A DNA stretch of 64,000 bases, taken from assembly GCA_015709315.1 (NCBI GenBank), contig JACCQI010000010.1, positions 1-64,000 on the forward strand, given 5' to 3'. This stretch comes from Desulfovibrionaceae bacterium (GTDB lineage Bacteria; Desulfobacterota; Desulfovibrionia; Desulfovibrionales; Desulfovibrionaceae). Of the stretch, positions 53,642-62,011 are shown piece by piece. Position 1 is the first letter of the stretch. Every line of letters starts with the position of its first letter. The translations under genes were made by a program, and so were the position numbers. Below the pieces are notes generated by a model. The model saw only the letters and a program-made list of their open reading frames with translations. It ran no database searches and was not told the origin of the DNA.

Positions 53642-54874
53642 ATGTTTATCGATATAGAGATGATCAGAATATTCATCGGCGAATCGGCGCGGTGCGGCAA
53701 CCGCCCGGCCTACGAGGCCATCGTGGAGGAGGCGCGCAGGCGCGGCATGGCCGGGGCCACGGTCTACCGGGGCGCCATGGGCTTCGGGGCCAACAGCCTC
53801 ATCCATACCTCCAAGATTCTTCGCCTGTCCGAGGACCTGCCGGTGGTCGTGGAGATCATCGACGTGCCCGAGCGGGTCCGGGCCTTCCTCCCCCGCGTCC
53901 AGGCCATGCTCCCGGAGGGGACTCTGGCCGTCTCCCCGGGCAAGGCCGTTTTTCATCTGCCCCTGCGGGTTCGGGACGTGATGGTTTCGGATGTGGTTTC
54001 CACGGCTCCCGATACGCCCCTGGTCGAGGTGGTGGATTTGTTTCTCGGCAGGGCAATCAAGGCCGTGCCCGTGGTCGAGGAACGCAAGCCCGTGGGCGTC
54101 ATCACCGGCGGGGACCTCATGCAGCGGGCGCGCCTGGGGCTGCGGCTCGACATCCAGCGCCGCATCCCGCAGGACCTGCGCGACGAAACCCTGTCCGCCA
54201 TCAAGGGCGAGGGGCTGACGGCCCGCGACGTGATGACCGGCCCGGCGGTGATGGTGAATATCCGGGCCTCCGTGCCCGAGGCGGCCCGGATCATGGCGGA
54301 CAAGGGCGTCAAGCGGCTGGTGGTGGTGGACGACGGCGGCGAACTGGCGGGCGTGATCAGCCGCGTGGACGTGCTGGGGGCCTATGCCCGCGCCACGACC
54401 CTGGCCACCGCGCTGCCCGGCCTGCCCAAGGCCCTGCACAGCACGGCCGGGGAGGCCATGTTCCGGGACGTGCCCTCCTGCCTGCCCTCCACCCCGTTGC
54501 GCCAGGTGCTCGACCTCATTCTCTCCACCCCCCTGAGGCGGGTGGTGGTCACGGACGAGTCCGGCGTCATAGAGGGCATCATTCTCGACGGCGACCCGCT
54601 GGCCCGCTTCGCCCGCGAGCACAATCCGGGCCTTTTCCGCTCGCTGGCGCGGCGGCTTTCCGGGGCGTCGGCCGGGGACGAGGAGTGGCAGGGCACGGCG
54701 GGCGACGTCATGCACGACGAAGTGCTCGTGGTGCAGGAGTCCACGCCCCTCGGGGAAGTGCTGGGGATCGTCCTTCACAACAAGGTGCGCCGCCTTGTGG
54801 TCAGCGACGGCAAGGGCCACCTGCTGGGCATGGTGGACAGGGATACCATCCTCAGGATGCTCGGGCGTCCGTGA
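53642..54874 (+). CDS. DUF190 and four-CBS-domain protein
   Basis: A 410-residue cytoplasmic protein. The N-terminal DUF190 (PII-like) domain spans about residues 1-100 (IRIFIGESARCGNRPAYEAIVEEARRRG in part: RRRGMAGATVYRGAMGFG). Four CBS motifs follow in two pairs, at about 105-165, 190-250, 270-335 and 350-410 (for example VRDVMVSDVVSTAP and ARDVMTGPAVMVN). CBS pairs usually bind adenine nucleotides. The function is unknown; such fusions often sit near ion transport genes, but none is adjacent. GGGAGA precedes ATG 53642. Confidence 0.85.
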   Translation: MFIDIEMIRIFIGESARCGNRPAYEAIVEEARRRGMAGATVYRGAMGFGANSLIHTSKILRLSEDLPVVVEIIDVPERVRAFLPRVQAMLPEGTLAVSPGKAVFHLPLRVRDVMVSDVVSTAPDTPLVEVVDLFLGRAIKAVPVVEERKPVGVITGGDLMQRARLGLRLDIQRRIPQDLRDETLSAIKGEGLTARDVMTGPAVMVNIRASVPEAARIMADKGVKRLVVVDDGGELAGVISRVDVLGAYARATTLATALPGLPKALHSTAGEAMFRDVPSCLPSTPLRQVLDLILSTPLRRVVVTDESGVIEGIILDGDPLARFAREHNPGLFRSLARRLSGASAGDEEWQGTAGDVMHDEVLVVQESTPLGEVLGIVLHNKVRRLVVSDGKGHLLGMVDRDTILRMLGRP

Positions 54875-54901
54875 GCGCGGCGTCGCGCGGGGGCAATGCG
54901 A

Positions 54902-55642
54902 TCAGTCTTTTTCCAGTTTTTCGGAAATCCGTTTCGCTTCCTTCATCATTCTTACCGCAATGCCCGGCACCACCTGGGGGTCGAGCTGGAGGCCGGACAG
55001 GGTCAGTGCCGCCACGGCCTGCTTCCACCTGAAGATGGGGGTGGAGATGCAGGTCATCAATTCGTTGAACTCCCTGTCGTCCACGGCGTAGCCGCGGCTT
55101 TGGATCTTTTGCAGCTCTTCCATGAAATCGATGGAGTTTTGGATGGTCCTGTCGGTGAACCGCTTGAACGTCAGCAGCGAAAACGCCTTGCGCCGGCGGG
55201 CTTCGGACATGAACGCGATCAGGCATTTGCCGGAAGCCGAGGCGTGGACGAAATCCATGCCGCTCGAAGCCACGGGCGAAACAATGGAGCCGATGGGACG
55301 GTGCTCGATGACGTAGTTCAGCGTGCCCTTTTCATAGGTGACGATCGAACCGGCCATGTTTAACTGGTTTGCCAGTTCCATCAGGATCGGTTGCGCGGCG
55401 GCATGCAGGTCCTTGCCCTTGGAGTAGGCTCCGCCCACCTCGTAGGCCATAAAGCCGATGGCATACCGCTTGTTGCTCTCCCGCAGAAAGTGCGTCTTCC
55501 GCAGGGTCTGCACGATGTCGAACGCGCTCGTCTTGGGCAGGTCCAGGCTCGCGCCGATCTCGGAGATGGTCATTCCTTCCGGGCTGTCGGCAAGCAGTCT
55601 CAATATTTCCGTCGCCCTATGGACGGTTCTGTTCAGTTTCAT
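54902..55642 (-). CDS. IclR-family regulator of the 2-oxoacid operon
   Basis: A 246-residue IclR-type regulator: winged helix-turn-helix at about 5-65 (TISEIGASLDLPKTSAFDIVQ) and an effector domain with HASASGKCLIAF. It is divergent from the oxidoreductase operon, with 327 bp between them. The paired TTCGTAT sites at 55740-55766 are its probable operator. It should respond to the substrate or a product of the operon. Confidence 0.87.
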   Translation of the reverse strand: MKLNRTVHRATEILRLLADSPEGMTISEIGASLDLPKTSAFDIVQTLRKTHFLRESNKRYAIGFMAYEVGGAYSKGKDLHAAAQPILMELANQLNMAGSIVTYEKGTLNYVIEHRPIGSIVSPVASSGMDFVHASASGKCLIAFMSEARRRKAFSLLTFKRFTDRTIQNSIDFMEELQKIQSRGYAVDDREFNELMTCISTPIFRWKQAVAALTLSGLQLDPQVVPGIAVRMMKEAKRISEKLEKD

Positions 55643-55969
55643 CGGCCTTTACCCCCTCGCGTTTTGCGGCTTTTGGCCGGCAGCGCCGTTTGCCAAGCTG
55701 ATTCTTCCTACCTTGATTCAAATGTCGGCGCAAGATTTTTTCGTATATGCGAACTAAAGTTCGTATTTAAAGATTTTTTTGACACTCGAATTGCGTGCGG
55801 CGTAGATGGGCTTGAACGTGACGGAAGGCGGACTCGTCCCGGTGGCGTCTGCTCGAAACATGGAGCTTCGCTGTCCGCGTTCATTAAAGGAAAACAGGTC
55901 CGGTCACCTGAAGGCGAAATGGGTTTTCGCCCGCATGACCGGCGCATCAAACCCGAGTGGAGGTCTCGC
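55643..55969. promoter_or_regulatory. Divergent promoter region of the kor operon
   Basis: This region lies between the IclR gene and korD. A promoter-like TTGACA is at 55779-55784, with TAGATG 18 bases further on. The operator-like repeats lie just upstream at 55740-55766. No gene is supported. Confidence 0.5.
55740..55766. promoter_or_regulatory. Candidate IclR operator
   Basis: The stretch has TTCGTATATGCGAA (inverted repeat TTCG/CGAA), CGAACTAAAGTTCG (inverted repeat CGAAC/GTTCG) and a second direct TTCGTAT, all overlapping within 27 bases. It sits 13 bases before a -35-like TTGACA, so binding there could activate or block the kor promoter. Confidence 0.6.
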
Positions 55970-56197
55970 ATGGCCCAATCTGAAAAAAAGAATGTCTGCA
56001 TGACGCAGAACCACGACGTGTGCAAGGGATGCGGCTCGTGCATCCTGCAATGCCCCAAGAACGCCCTGTCATTCTCCGACACGGTGAATCACAAGGGCTA
56101 CAACGTCGTCGATTTGGATCAGGAAAAATGCATTCAGTGTGCGATCTGCTACACCGTTTGCCCGGATTACGTATTTGAACGAGTGGAGGCCAAATAA
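55970..56197 (+). CDS. korD: 2-oxoacid:ferredoxin oxidoreductase, delta (ferredoxin) subunit
   Basis: A 75-residue ferredoxin-like subunit with two [4Fe-4S] motifs: CKGCGSCILQC near residue 18 and CIQCAICYTVC near 52. GGAGGT precedes ATG 55970, so the much longer open frame starting at 55391 is rejected. It leads an operon with the alpha, beta and gamma subunits and feeds electrons to soluble ferredoxin. Confidence 0.88.
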   Translation: MAQSEKKNVCMTQNHDVCKGCGSCILQCPKNALSFSDTVNHKGYNVVDLDQEKCIQCAICYTVCPDYVFERVEAK

Positions 56198-56198
56198 C

Positions 56199-57245
56199 AT
56201 GCCAAGACGACTCATGAAGGGCAACGACGCCCTGTCCGAGGCGGCGGTTCGCGCTGGTTGCCGGTTTTTCGGAGGGTATCCGATAACCCCCCAGAGCGAG
56301 ATTCTGGAATACCTTTCCTGGCGTTTGCCCGAGGCGGGAGGCACGTTCATCCAGGCCGAGTCCGAGCTTTCCGGCATCAATATGGTGTACGGCGCTGCCG
56401 CTGCGGGCTTCCGCGCCATGACGAGTTCCTCCGGTCCCGGCTACAGCCTGCTTCAGGAGGGCATTTCCTACATCGCCTCGGCCGAGCTTCCGGCGGTCTT
56501 CATCGACGTGCAGCGGTACGGCTCCGGTCTGGGCGACATCTTCCAGGCCCAGAGCGACTACTGGCAGGCCACTCGCGGCGGCGGTCACGGCGACTACCGC
56601 ACGCTGGTCTACGCCCCGGCTTCGGTCCAGGAGGGCGTGGACCTCATCCAGGTCGCGTTCGACAAGGCAGACCAGTATCGCAACCCGTGCCAGATCCTGT
56701 CCGACGCCTCCATCGCCCAGATGATGGAGCCGGTGACGCTGCCCGAGATGCACGAGCATGATCCGAACGCGGACTGGGCGGTCCGTGGCAAGCGCGGCGG
56801 CGACTTCAAGCGCGTAACCTCGACCATGTACTACATCGAGGACTTCGACGCCTACATCAAGAACAAGTACGACGTCATGGCCGAACAGGAGCAGCGCTGG
56901 GAATCCGTGCTCGTCGAGGACGCCGATCTCGTGCTCGTGGCCTACGGCATCAGCTCCCGCATCTGCAAGGAGGCCGTGGAGATCGCCCGTGCGCAGGGCA
57001 TCCGCCTGGGCCTGCTGCGTCCCATCACCCTGTGGCCGTTCCCGGTCAAGGGCTTTGCCGAGGTCAATCCCGACGTCAAAGCCTACCTTTCCGTGGAACT
57101 GACGTCTCTTCCCAAGATGGAGGACGACGTCAAGCTCGCCTGTGAAATGAAAGCCCCGGTGGAGAAGTTCCTCGGAGGCGCGAACATACCGGAGTCTACC
57201 GCCATCGTGGAACGCGCGGTCTCCATCCTCAAGGAACAGAGGTAG
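56199..57245 (+). CDS. korA: 2-oxoacid:ferredoxin oxidoreductase, alpha subunit
   Basis: A 348-residue subunit with the family start KGNDALSEAAVRAGCRFFGG and GYPITPQSEILEYL, which helps bind thiamine diphosphate and 2-oxoacid. The C-terminal part has the LRPITLWPFP element typical of this enzyme class. It begins 2 bases after the delta gene stops. With the beta and gamma subunits it decarboxylates a 2-oxoacid to acyl-CoA. Whether the substrate is oxoglutarate, a branched-chain oxoacid or another is not decided by sequence. Confidence 0.9.
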   Translation: MPRRLMKGNDALSEAAVRAGCRFFGGYPITPQSEILEYLSWRLPEAGGTFIQAESELSGINMVYGAAAAGFRAMTSSSGPGYSLLQEGISYIASAELPAVFIDVQRYGSGLGDIFQAQSDYWQATRGGGHGDYRTLVYAPASVQEGVDLIQVAFDKADQYRNPCQILSDASIAQMMEPVTLPEMHEHDPNADWAVRGKRGGDFKRVTSTMYYIEDFDAYIKNKYDVMAEQEQRWESVLVEDADLVLVAYGISSRICKEAVEIARAQGIRLGLLRPITLWPFPVKGFAEVNPDVKAYLSVELTSLPKMEDDVKLACEMKAPVEKFLGGANIPESTAIVERAVSILKEQR

Positions 57246-57249
57246 TCCA

Positions 57250-57990
57250 ATGACTGAAAAACGTATCCCCGAACTGCTCGTCGAACCGAACAAGTTCTGC
57301 CCTGGTTGCGGTCACGGCATCATCAACCGCGTTTTGGCGGAAGTGTTGGAAGAAATGGAGTTGGCCGACCGGGCTGTCGGCTCCCTGGCCGTGGGCTGCG
57401 CCTGCCTGATGATGGACACCTTCGGCACCGATTGGATCCAGGCCCCGCACGGCCGCGCCGCAGCCGTGGCCGTGGGCGTCAAGCGCGTCCGTCCCGAATG
57501 TTGCGTCTTCACCTACCAGGGCGACGGCGACTCCATGTCCATCGGGTTCTCCGAGACCATGTATGCCGCAATCCGCAACGAGAACATCACCGCGATCCTG
57601 GTGAACAACGGCATCTTCGGCATGACGGGCGGCCAGATGGCCCCGACCTCCCTGCCGGGCCAGCGCACCACCACGTCGCCCAAGGGACGCGACCCCGAAC
57701 TCACCGGCCGGCCCCTGAACATGATCAACCAGATGAAGCAGCTTTCCATCGGCTACCTCGCGCGCGGTTCCGTGGCTTCCGCCAAGGACATCAACAAGCT
57801 GAAAAAATACATCCGGTCCGCCATCGAGACCCAGATGAACGGCGGCTACTCCATGGTGGAGGTGCTTTCTCCCTGCCCCACCAACTGGAAGATGAACATG
57901 GAATCCAGCCTTGCCCACATCGAAAACACGGTTAAGTCCATTTTCCCGGTGGGCGAATTCGTCAAAAACGGAGAGAGAATCGATGCTTAG
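57250..57990 (+). CDS. korB: 2-oxoacid:ferredoxin oxidoreductase, beta subunit
   Basis: A 246-residue thiamine-diphosphate-binding subunit. It shows CPGCGHGIINRVLAE near residue 17 and the ThDP motif GDGDSMSIG...NN near 95-120, including NNGIFGMTGGQMAPTS. It starts 5 bp after korA and overlaps korC by 8 bp, so the subunits are made together. Confidence 0.92.
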   Translation: MTEKRIPELLVEPNKFCPGCGHGIINRVLAEVLEEMELADRAVGSLAVGCACLMMDTFGTDWIQAPHGRAAAVAVGVKRVRPECCVFTYQGDGDSMSIGFSETMYAAIRNENITAILVNNGIFGMTGGQMAPTSLPGQRTTTSPKGRDPELTGRPLNMINQMKQLSIGYLARGSVASAKDINKLKKYIRSAIETQMNGGYSMVEVLSPCPTNWKMNMESSLAHIENTVKSIFPVGEFVKNGERIDA

Positions 57991-58519
57991 TATCACTTGT
58001 GCGGGCTTCGGCGGCCAGGGCGTGCTCACCGCCGGGCTGCTTCTGGCCCACGTTTCCATGGTTTCCGGCAAGGAAATCACCTGGGTCCCGTCCTACGGCT
58101 CGGAAATGCGCGGCGGCACCGCGAGCTGCCGCCTGCGGATCGGCGACGAGGCCATCCTGAACCCGTTCTTCAGCTCGATGGACACCCTCATCGCCATGAA
58201 CCAGGAATCCCTGGACTCCTTCCAGGACGCCATCGCTCCCGGCGGCGTGCTCATCTCCAACTCCAGCATGGTCAAGGATGCCGAGTTCCGCGACGACATC
58301 CGCGTCATCGAGGTCGCCGCCACCGAGATCGCCGGTGATCTGAAGAATCCCCGGGGCGCCAACATCGTCATGCTCGGCGCTGCCGTCGCCGCCACCGGGC
58401 TGGTGGATGCCGAGGAATTCGCCGACGGCATCGACGCCTACTTCGCCAAGAAGGGCCGCAGCAATCCTCTCAACCGCGAGTGCTTCATGCGCGGCGTGCA
58501 GGCCGCGGCCGAGGCCTAG
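57983..58519 (+). CDS. korC: 2-oxoacid:ferredoxin oxidoreductase, gamma subunit
   Basis: A 178-residue gamma subunit with the family signature CAGFGGQGVLTAGLLLAH at the start and YGSEMRGGTASCRLRIG near 35. I start at ATG 57983, with GGAGAGAG upstream. It completes the four-subunit enzyme. It is followed 11 bp later by the acyl-CoA synthetase, the next step in the pathway. Confidence 0.9.
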   Translation: MLSITCAGFGGQGVLTAGLLLAHVSMVSGKEITWVPSYGSEMRGGTASCRLRIGDEAILNPFFSSMDTLIAMNQESLDSFQDAIAPGGVLISNSSMVKDAEFRDDIRVIEVAATEIAGDLKNPRGANIVMLGAAVAATGLVDAEEFADGIDAYFAKKGRSNPLNRECFMRGVQAAAEA

Positions 58520-58530
58520 GAGACTTTCCC

Positions 58531-60627
58531 ATGAGTATGGAAAAACTCCTTGCCCCCAAAACCGTTGCCATCGTCGGCGCGAGCGAAAAGGAAGGGTTCG
58601 GCGGGGACACCTGCCGCAACGTCCTGTCCTACGCCGATACGGACAACGTGTACTTCGTCAATCCCAAGCGCGATGAGGTGTTCGGCAAAAAGTGCTACCG
58701 CAGCATGGCCGACGTCCCGGTGGATATCGACCTGGCCGTGCTCTGCACCCCGCAGAAAACCATCGAGCCTTTGCTGCGCGAGGCTGCGGCCAAAGGAGCG
58801 GGCGGCGCCGTGGTCTACGCCAGCGGCTATTCCGAAGTCGGCACGCCCGAGGGCGTGCAGGCCGAGGAAAGCCTGAAGGCTTTGTGCGCCGAGCTGGACA
58901 TCTCGCTCATGGGGCCGAACTGCGCCGGCTTCATCAATTACATCGACCGGGTGGTCGGCTTCGCCTTCATCTCCGACGAACGCGACCGCACCGGCTCGGT
59001 GGGCTTCGTGTCCCAGAGCGGCCAGCTGTGCCTCTCCTTCATGGACAATCCGTCCATGCGGTTCTCCTACTCCATTTCCTCGGGCAACAGCTCAGTGGTG
59101 ACCATGGAGGATTACCTGGAGTACCTGATCGGGGACGACAACACCAAGGTCGTGGGGCTGTATCTGGAAGGCGTCACCCAGCCCGAAAAGTTCGCAAAGG
59201 CCCTGCGCAAGGCCGCGGAAATCCGCAAGCCCGTGGTGGTGCTCAAGGCGGGCCGCAGCGAGAAGGGCAGCCGGGTGGCCGCGTCCCACACCGGTTCCCT
59301 GTCGGGCGCGGACGTCGTCTACGACGCCATATTCGAGAAGTTCGGCGTCATTCGGGTGAATGACGCGGAGGAACTCCTGGCCACGACGCAGCTCTTCGCC
59401 ACGCTTCCGGCCCTGCCCGAGCGGACCGGGTTCGCCTCCATCAACCTGTCCGGGGGAGAGACCGGCATCTGCGCCGACTCCGGCGAGATGGCGGGCATCG
59501 AATTCCCGGACTTCGAGGAGGAAACCCTCGCCAAGCTGCGCGAACTGCTTCCTTCCTACGCCAGCCCGGCCAACCCGCTGGATACCACGGCGACCATCTC
59601 CTACGATGCGGACGTCTACGCCTCCGTGTTGCAGGCGGTGATGGACGATCCGAACATCGGGCTGGTGGTGGTGGGCTACACATTGCTCCACGAGATCGCC
59701 GACCCGTGCATCCACTACATGGCGAAGGGCATTGAACAGGTCGTCAACAACGGCCGGTCCAAGCCCATGGTCATGCTCCCGTTTTTCGAGAACTCCCGCA
59801 ACCCGGAGTACCTCGACAAGCTGAATGCCCTCGGCGTCCCGGTCCTTCCGCCGCCGGCCTACGGCTTTGCGGCGCTGCGCCACCTCATGGATTTCATCCG
59901 CTATACGCCCGATGAAAACACCCTTGAGCTGGCCATTCCCGCTGAAAGCGGTGAGGGCGTGGAGCGCCGTACGCTCTCCGAGTACGAAAGCGCGTCCATC
60001 CTGCGCGAATACGGCGTGCGGACCCCCGAGGGGAGTGTGGTGGAAAGCGCCGATGCCGCCGCGGAAATCGCCGAGTCCCTCGGCTATCCGGTGGTCATGA
60101 AGATCGCCTCCGCCGATATCGCCCACAAGTCCGACATCGGCGGGGTGGCCCTGAACATCCGGGACGCCGCCGCCGCGCGGGAGGCGTTCGGGCGGATCAT
60201 GGAAAACGCCCGGACCAACGCCCCCGAAGCCTCCGTGGACGGCGTCTACGTCCAGAAGATGCTGACCCCGGGCATGGAGGTCATCATCGGCGTGAACAAC
60301 GACCCGCAGTTCGGACCCGCCGTGCTGGTGGGCCTGGGCGGCATCTTCGTCGAGATATTCCGCGATACGTCCCTGCGTCCCGCCCCGTTCGGCGCGAGCG
60401 AGGCCAGGCGGATGCTGGAACGGCTGAAGGCGTTCCAGCTCTTCAACGGCTACCGGGGACAGGCCGAACTCGACGTCGACGCGCTGGCCGAGGCCGTGGC
60501 CAATGTGGCCCGCCTCGCTTCCGAGCGGAGGGATGAGATCGCCGAACTCGATATAAACCCTGTCTTTGTCTACGAAAAAGGCTCCGGAATCTGTGCCGCG
60601 GATGCCCTTGTCGTATTGAAGAAATAA
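58531..60627 (+). CDS. ADP-forming acyl-CoA synthetase (fused alpha-beta)
   Basis: A 698-residue enzyme that turns acyl-CoA, ADP and phosphate into acid, CoA and ATP. The CoA-binding Rossmann region opens with VAIVGASEKEGFGG. The ligase part has SHTGSLSG, with the phosphorylated His near 257, and an ATP-grasp domain forms the C-terminal third (MKIASADIAHKSDIGGV near 532). The alpha and beta parts, separate in some archaea, are fused here. TAGGAG precedes ATG 58531. Following the oxidoreductase, it conserves the thioester energy as ATP. Confidence 0.92.
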   Translation: MSMEKLLAPKTVAIVGASEKEGFGGDTCRNVLSYADTDNVYFVNPKRDEVFGKKCYRSMADVPVDIDLAVLCTPQKTIEPLLREAAAKGAGGAVVYASGYSEVGTPEGVQAEESLKALCAELDISLMGPNCAGFINYIDRVVGFAFISDERDRTGSVGFVSQSGQLCLSFMDNPSMRFSYSISSGNSSVVTMEDYLEYLIGDDNTKVVGLYLEGVTQPEKFAKALRKAAEIRKPVVVLKAGRSEKGSRVAASHTGSLSGADVVYDAIFEKFGVIRVNDAEELLATTQLFATLPALPERTGFASINLSGGETGICADSGEMAGIEFPDFEEETLAKLRELLPSYASPANPLDTTATISYDADVYASVLQAVMDDPNIGLVVVGYTLLHEIADPCIHYMAKGIEQVVNNGRSKPMVMLPFFENSRNPEYLDKLNALGVPVLPPPAYGFAALRHLMDFIRYTPDENTLELAIPAESGEGVERRTLSEYESASILREYGVRTPEGSVVESADAAAEIAESLGYPVVMKIASADIAHKSDIGGVALNIRDAAAAREAFGRIMENARTNAPEASVDGVYVQKMLTPGMEVIIGVNNDPQFGPAVLVGLGGIFVEIFRDTSLRPAPFGASEARRMLERLKAFQLFNGYRGQAELDVDALAEAVANVARLASERRDEIAELDINPVFVYEKGSGICAADALVVLKK

Positions 60628-60631
60628 TCAG

Positions 60632-60663
60632 GCCGGGACCCCCGGAGCGCCGGGGGCCCCGGC
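60632..60663 (+). other. Intercistronic GC hairpin
   Basis: A long GC-rich inverted repeat (GCCGGG...CCCGGC arms) lies between the synthetase and the MFS gene. It has no T-run, so it probably tunes expression across the boundary rather than ending it. Confidence 0.5.
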
Positions 60664-60689
60664 ACAATGCGGTCCACCAGGAGGTTGGT

Positions 60690-61937
60690 ATGAATCTGTT
60701 CAAGAAATATTTCGTGCTCTTCGCACTTTCGCTCGGTTACGCCGCCAGCTATATGCTGCCATACATCAAATACGTCTTCTACGATCAATTGCTGGCGGGG
60801 GTCGGATGCAACAACGAGCAGGCCGGATTCCTGCTCACCGTCTACACCATGACGGCTTTGGTCCTGTACATTCCCGGCGGATGGGTGGCCGACAAGTTCA
60901 AGGCCAAGTACGTGCTCGTGGCGTCCCTGTTCGGCACGGGCCTGCTCAATTTCGTCTTTGCCGTGAACATGAACTATTCGTTCGCGCTGGTCGTCTGGGT
61001 GCTGCTGGCCTTCAGCACCGCCTTCGCCTTCTGGTCCGGCATCATCAAGGCCATCCGCCTGCTCGGCAGTGCGGCCGAACAAGGCAAGTTGTACGGTTTC
61101 TTCAGCTCCGGCGTGGGCGCTTTCTCCGCCATCACCTCCTCCGTCGCCCTCTACGTGTACGGCCTGTTCACCGTGGATGCCATCGGCGGGCTGAAGGGCG
61201 TCATCTACGTCCAGGGCGCCACCTGCATTCTCTCCTCCGTCATCGTTTTCTTCTTCTTCGAGGAATCCGGAGGCGGCGCAGAGGAGTCCGAGGACGACAA
61301 GTTCAAGACCAGCGACATTCTCACCGTGCTGAAGAACCCCATGACCTGGGCCATCTCCATCCTGATCTTCTGCGGCCACGGCATCTACACAAGCACCTCC
61401 TACTTCAATCCCTACATGACCAACGTCATCGGCGTGACCATGACCTTCTCGGGCCTGCTCGCCATCGTGCGCACCCACGTGCTTCGTCTGACTTGCGGCC
61501 CGCTGGGCGGCATCTTCGCGGACAGGCTGAAGTCCCCGGCCCTCGTCATCATAAGCTGTTTTGCGGTCATGACCGCCATTCTGGTGGTCTTCATGCTTCT
61601 TCCCGCCGGAGCCAACTCCACCGTGGTCATCGGCCTTCAGCTTCTGCTTGCCGCCGTGACGTTCACTTGCTACTCGATCCTCTACTCCTGCGTGGAGGAA
61701 GTGGGCATCCCCCGCAAGTTCACCGGCACCACCGTGGCTGTCGCCTCAATGATCGGCTATCTCCCTGACATGATATATAATCCGCTTTTCGGCGGATGGC
61801 TCGATAATTATGGGAACACCGGGTACATGTACATCTTCAGCTTCCTCGCCGCTTCCGGCGTCGTCGGCCTCTGCGCCGCTCTGTTGATCCGCCGCAACAG
61901 CGTGGCGGCTTCCAACACGGCTGCTCAAACAGCGTAA
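60690..61937 (+). CDS. MFS transporter
   Basis: A 415-residue permease with twelve hydrophobic helices. The loop 2-3 motif GGWVADKFKAKYV near 70 is typical of the major facilitator superfamily, and a second copy-like GGIFADRLKSP lies in the other half. A charged cytoplasmic loop (about 192-208) separates the two halves. Placed inside the operon, it is a good candidate for import of the organic acid or export of the product. Confidence 0.9.
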   Translation: MNLFKKYFVLFALSLGYAASYMLPYIKYVFYDQLLAGVGCNNEQAGFLLTVYTMTALVLYIPGGWVADKFKAKYVLVASLFGTGLLNFVFAVNMNYSFALVVWVLLAFSTAFAFWSGIIKAIRLLGSAAEQGKLYGFFSSGVGAFSAITSSVALYVYGLFTVDAIGGLKGVIYVQGATCILSSVIVFFFFEESGGGAEESEDDKFKTSDILTVLKNPMTWAISILIFCGHGIYTSTSYFNPYMTNVIGVTMTFSGLLAIVRTHVLRLTCGPLGGIFADRLKSPALVIISCFAVMTAILVVFMLLPAGANSTVVIGLQLLLAAVTFTCYSILYSCVEEVGIPRKFTGTTVAVASMIGYLPDMIYNPLFGGWLDNYGNTGYMYIFSFLAASGVVGLCAALLIRRNSVAASNTAAQTA

Positions 61938-61954
61938 GCATGCGGCATCCCGGC

Positions 61955-61982
61955 CGGGCGGACCAGCTCCGCCCGGTCTTTT
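61955..61982 (+). terminator. Weak terminator-like hairpin
   Basis: A 9-bp perfect stem (CCGGGCGGA with TCCGCCCGG, 5-base loop) is followed by TCTTTC. It may cause partial termination between the two transporter genes. Confidence 0.5.
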
Positions 61983-62011
61983 CGATACGGAGGACCACAA
62001 GAGAGGCTGTC

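Noticed and set aside
55391-55969. Longer N terminus for the korD ferredoxin
   Set aside because: The frame is open but runs through the IclR gene on the other strand and the promoter. The ribosome-binding site and the family length fit ATG 55970.
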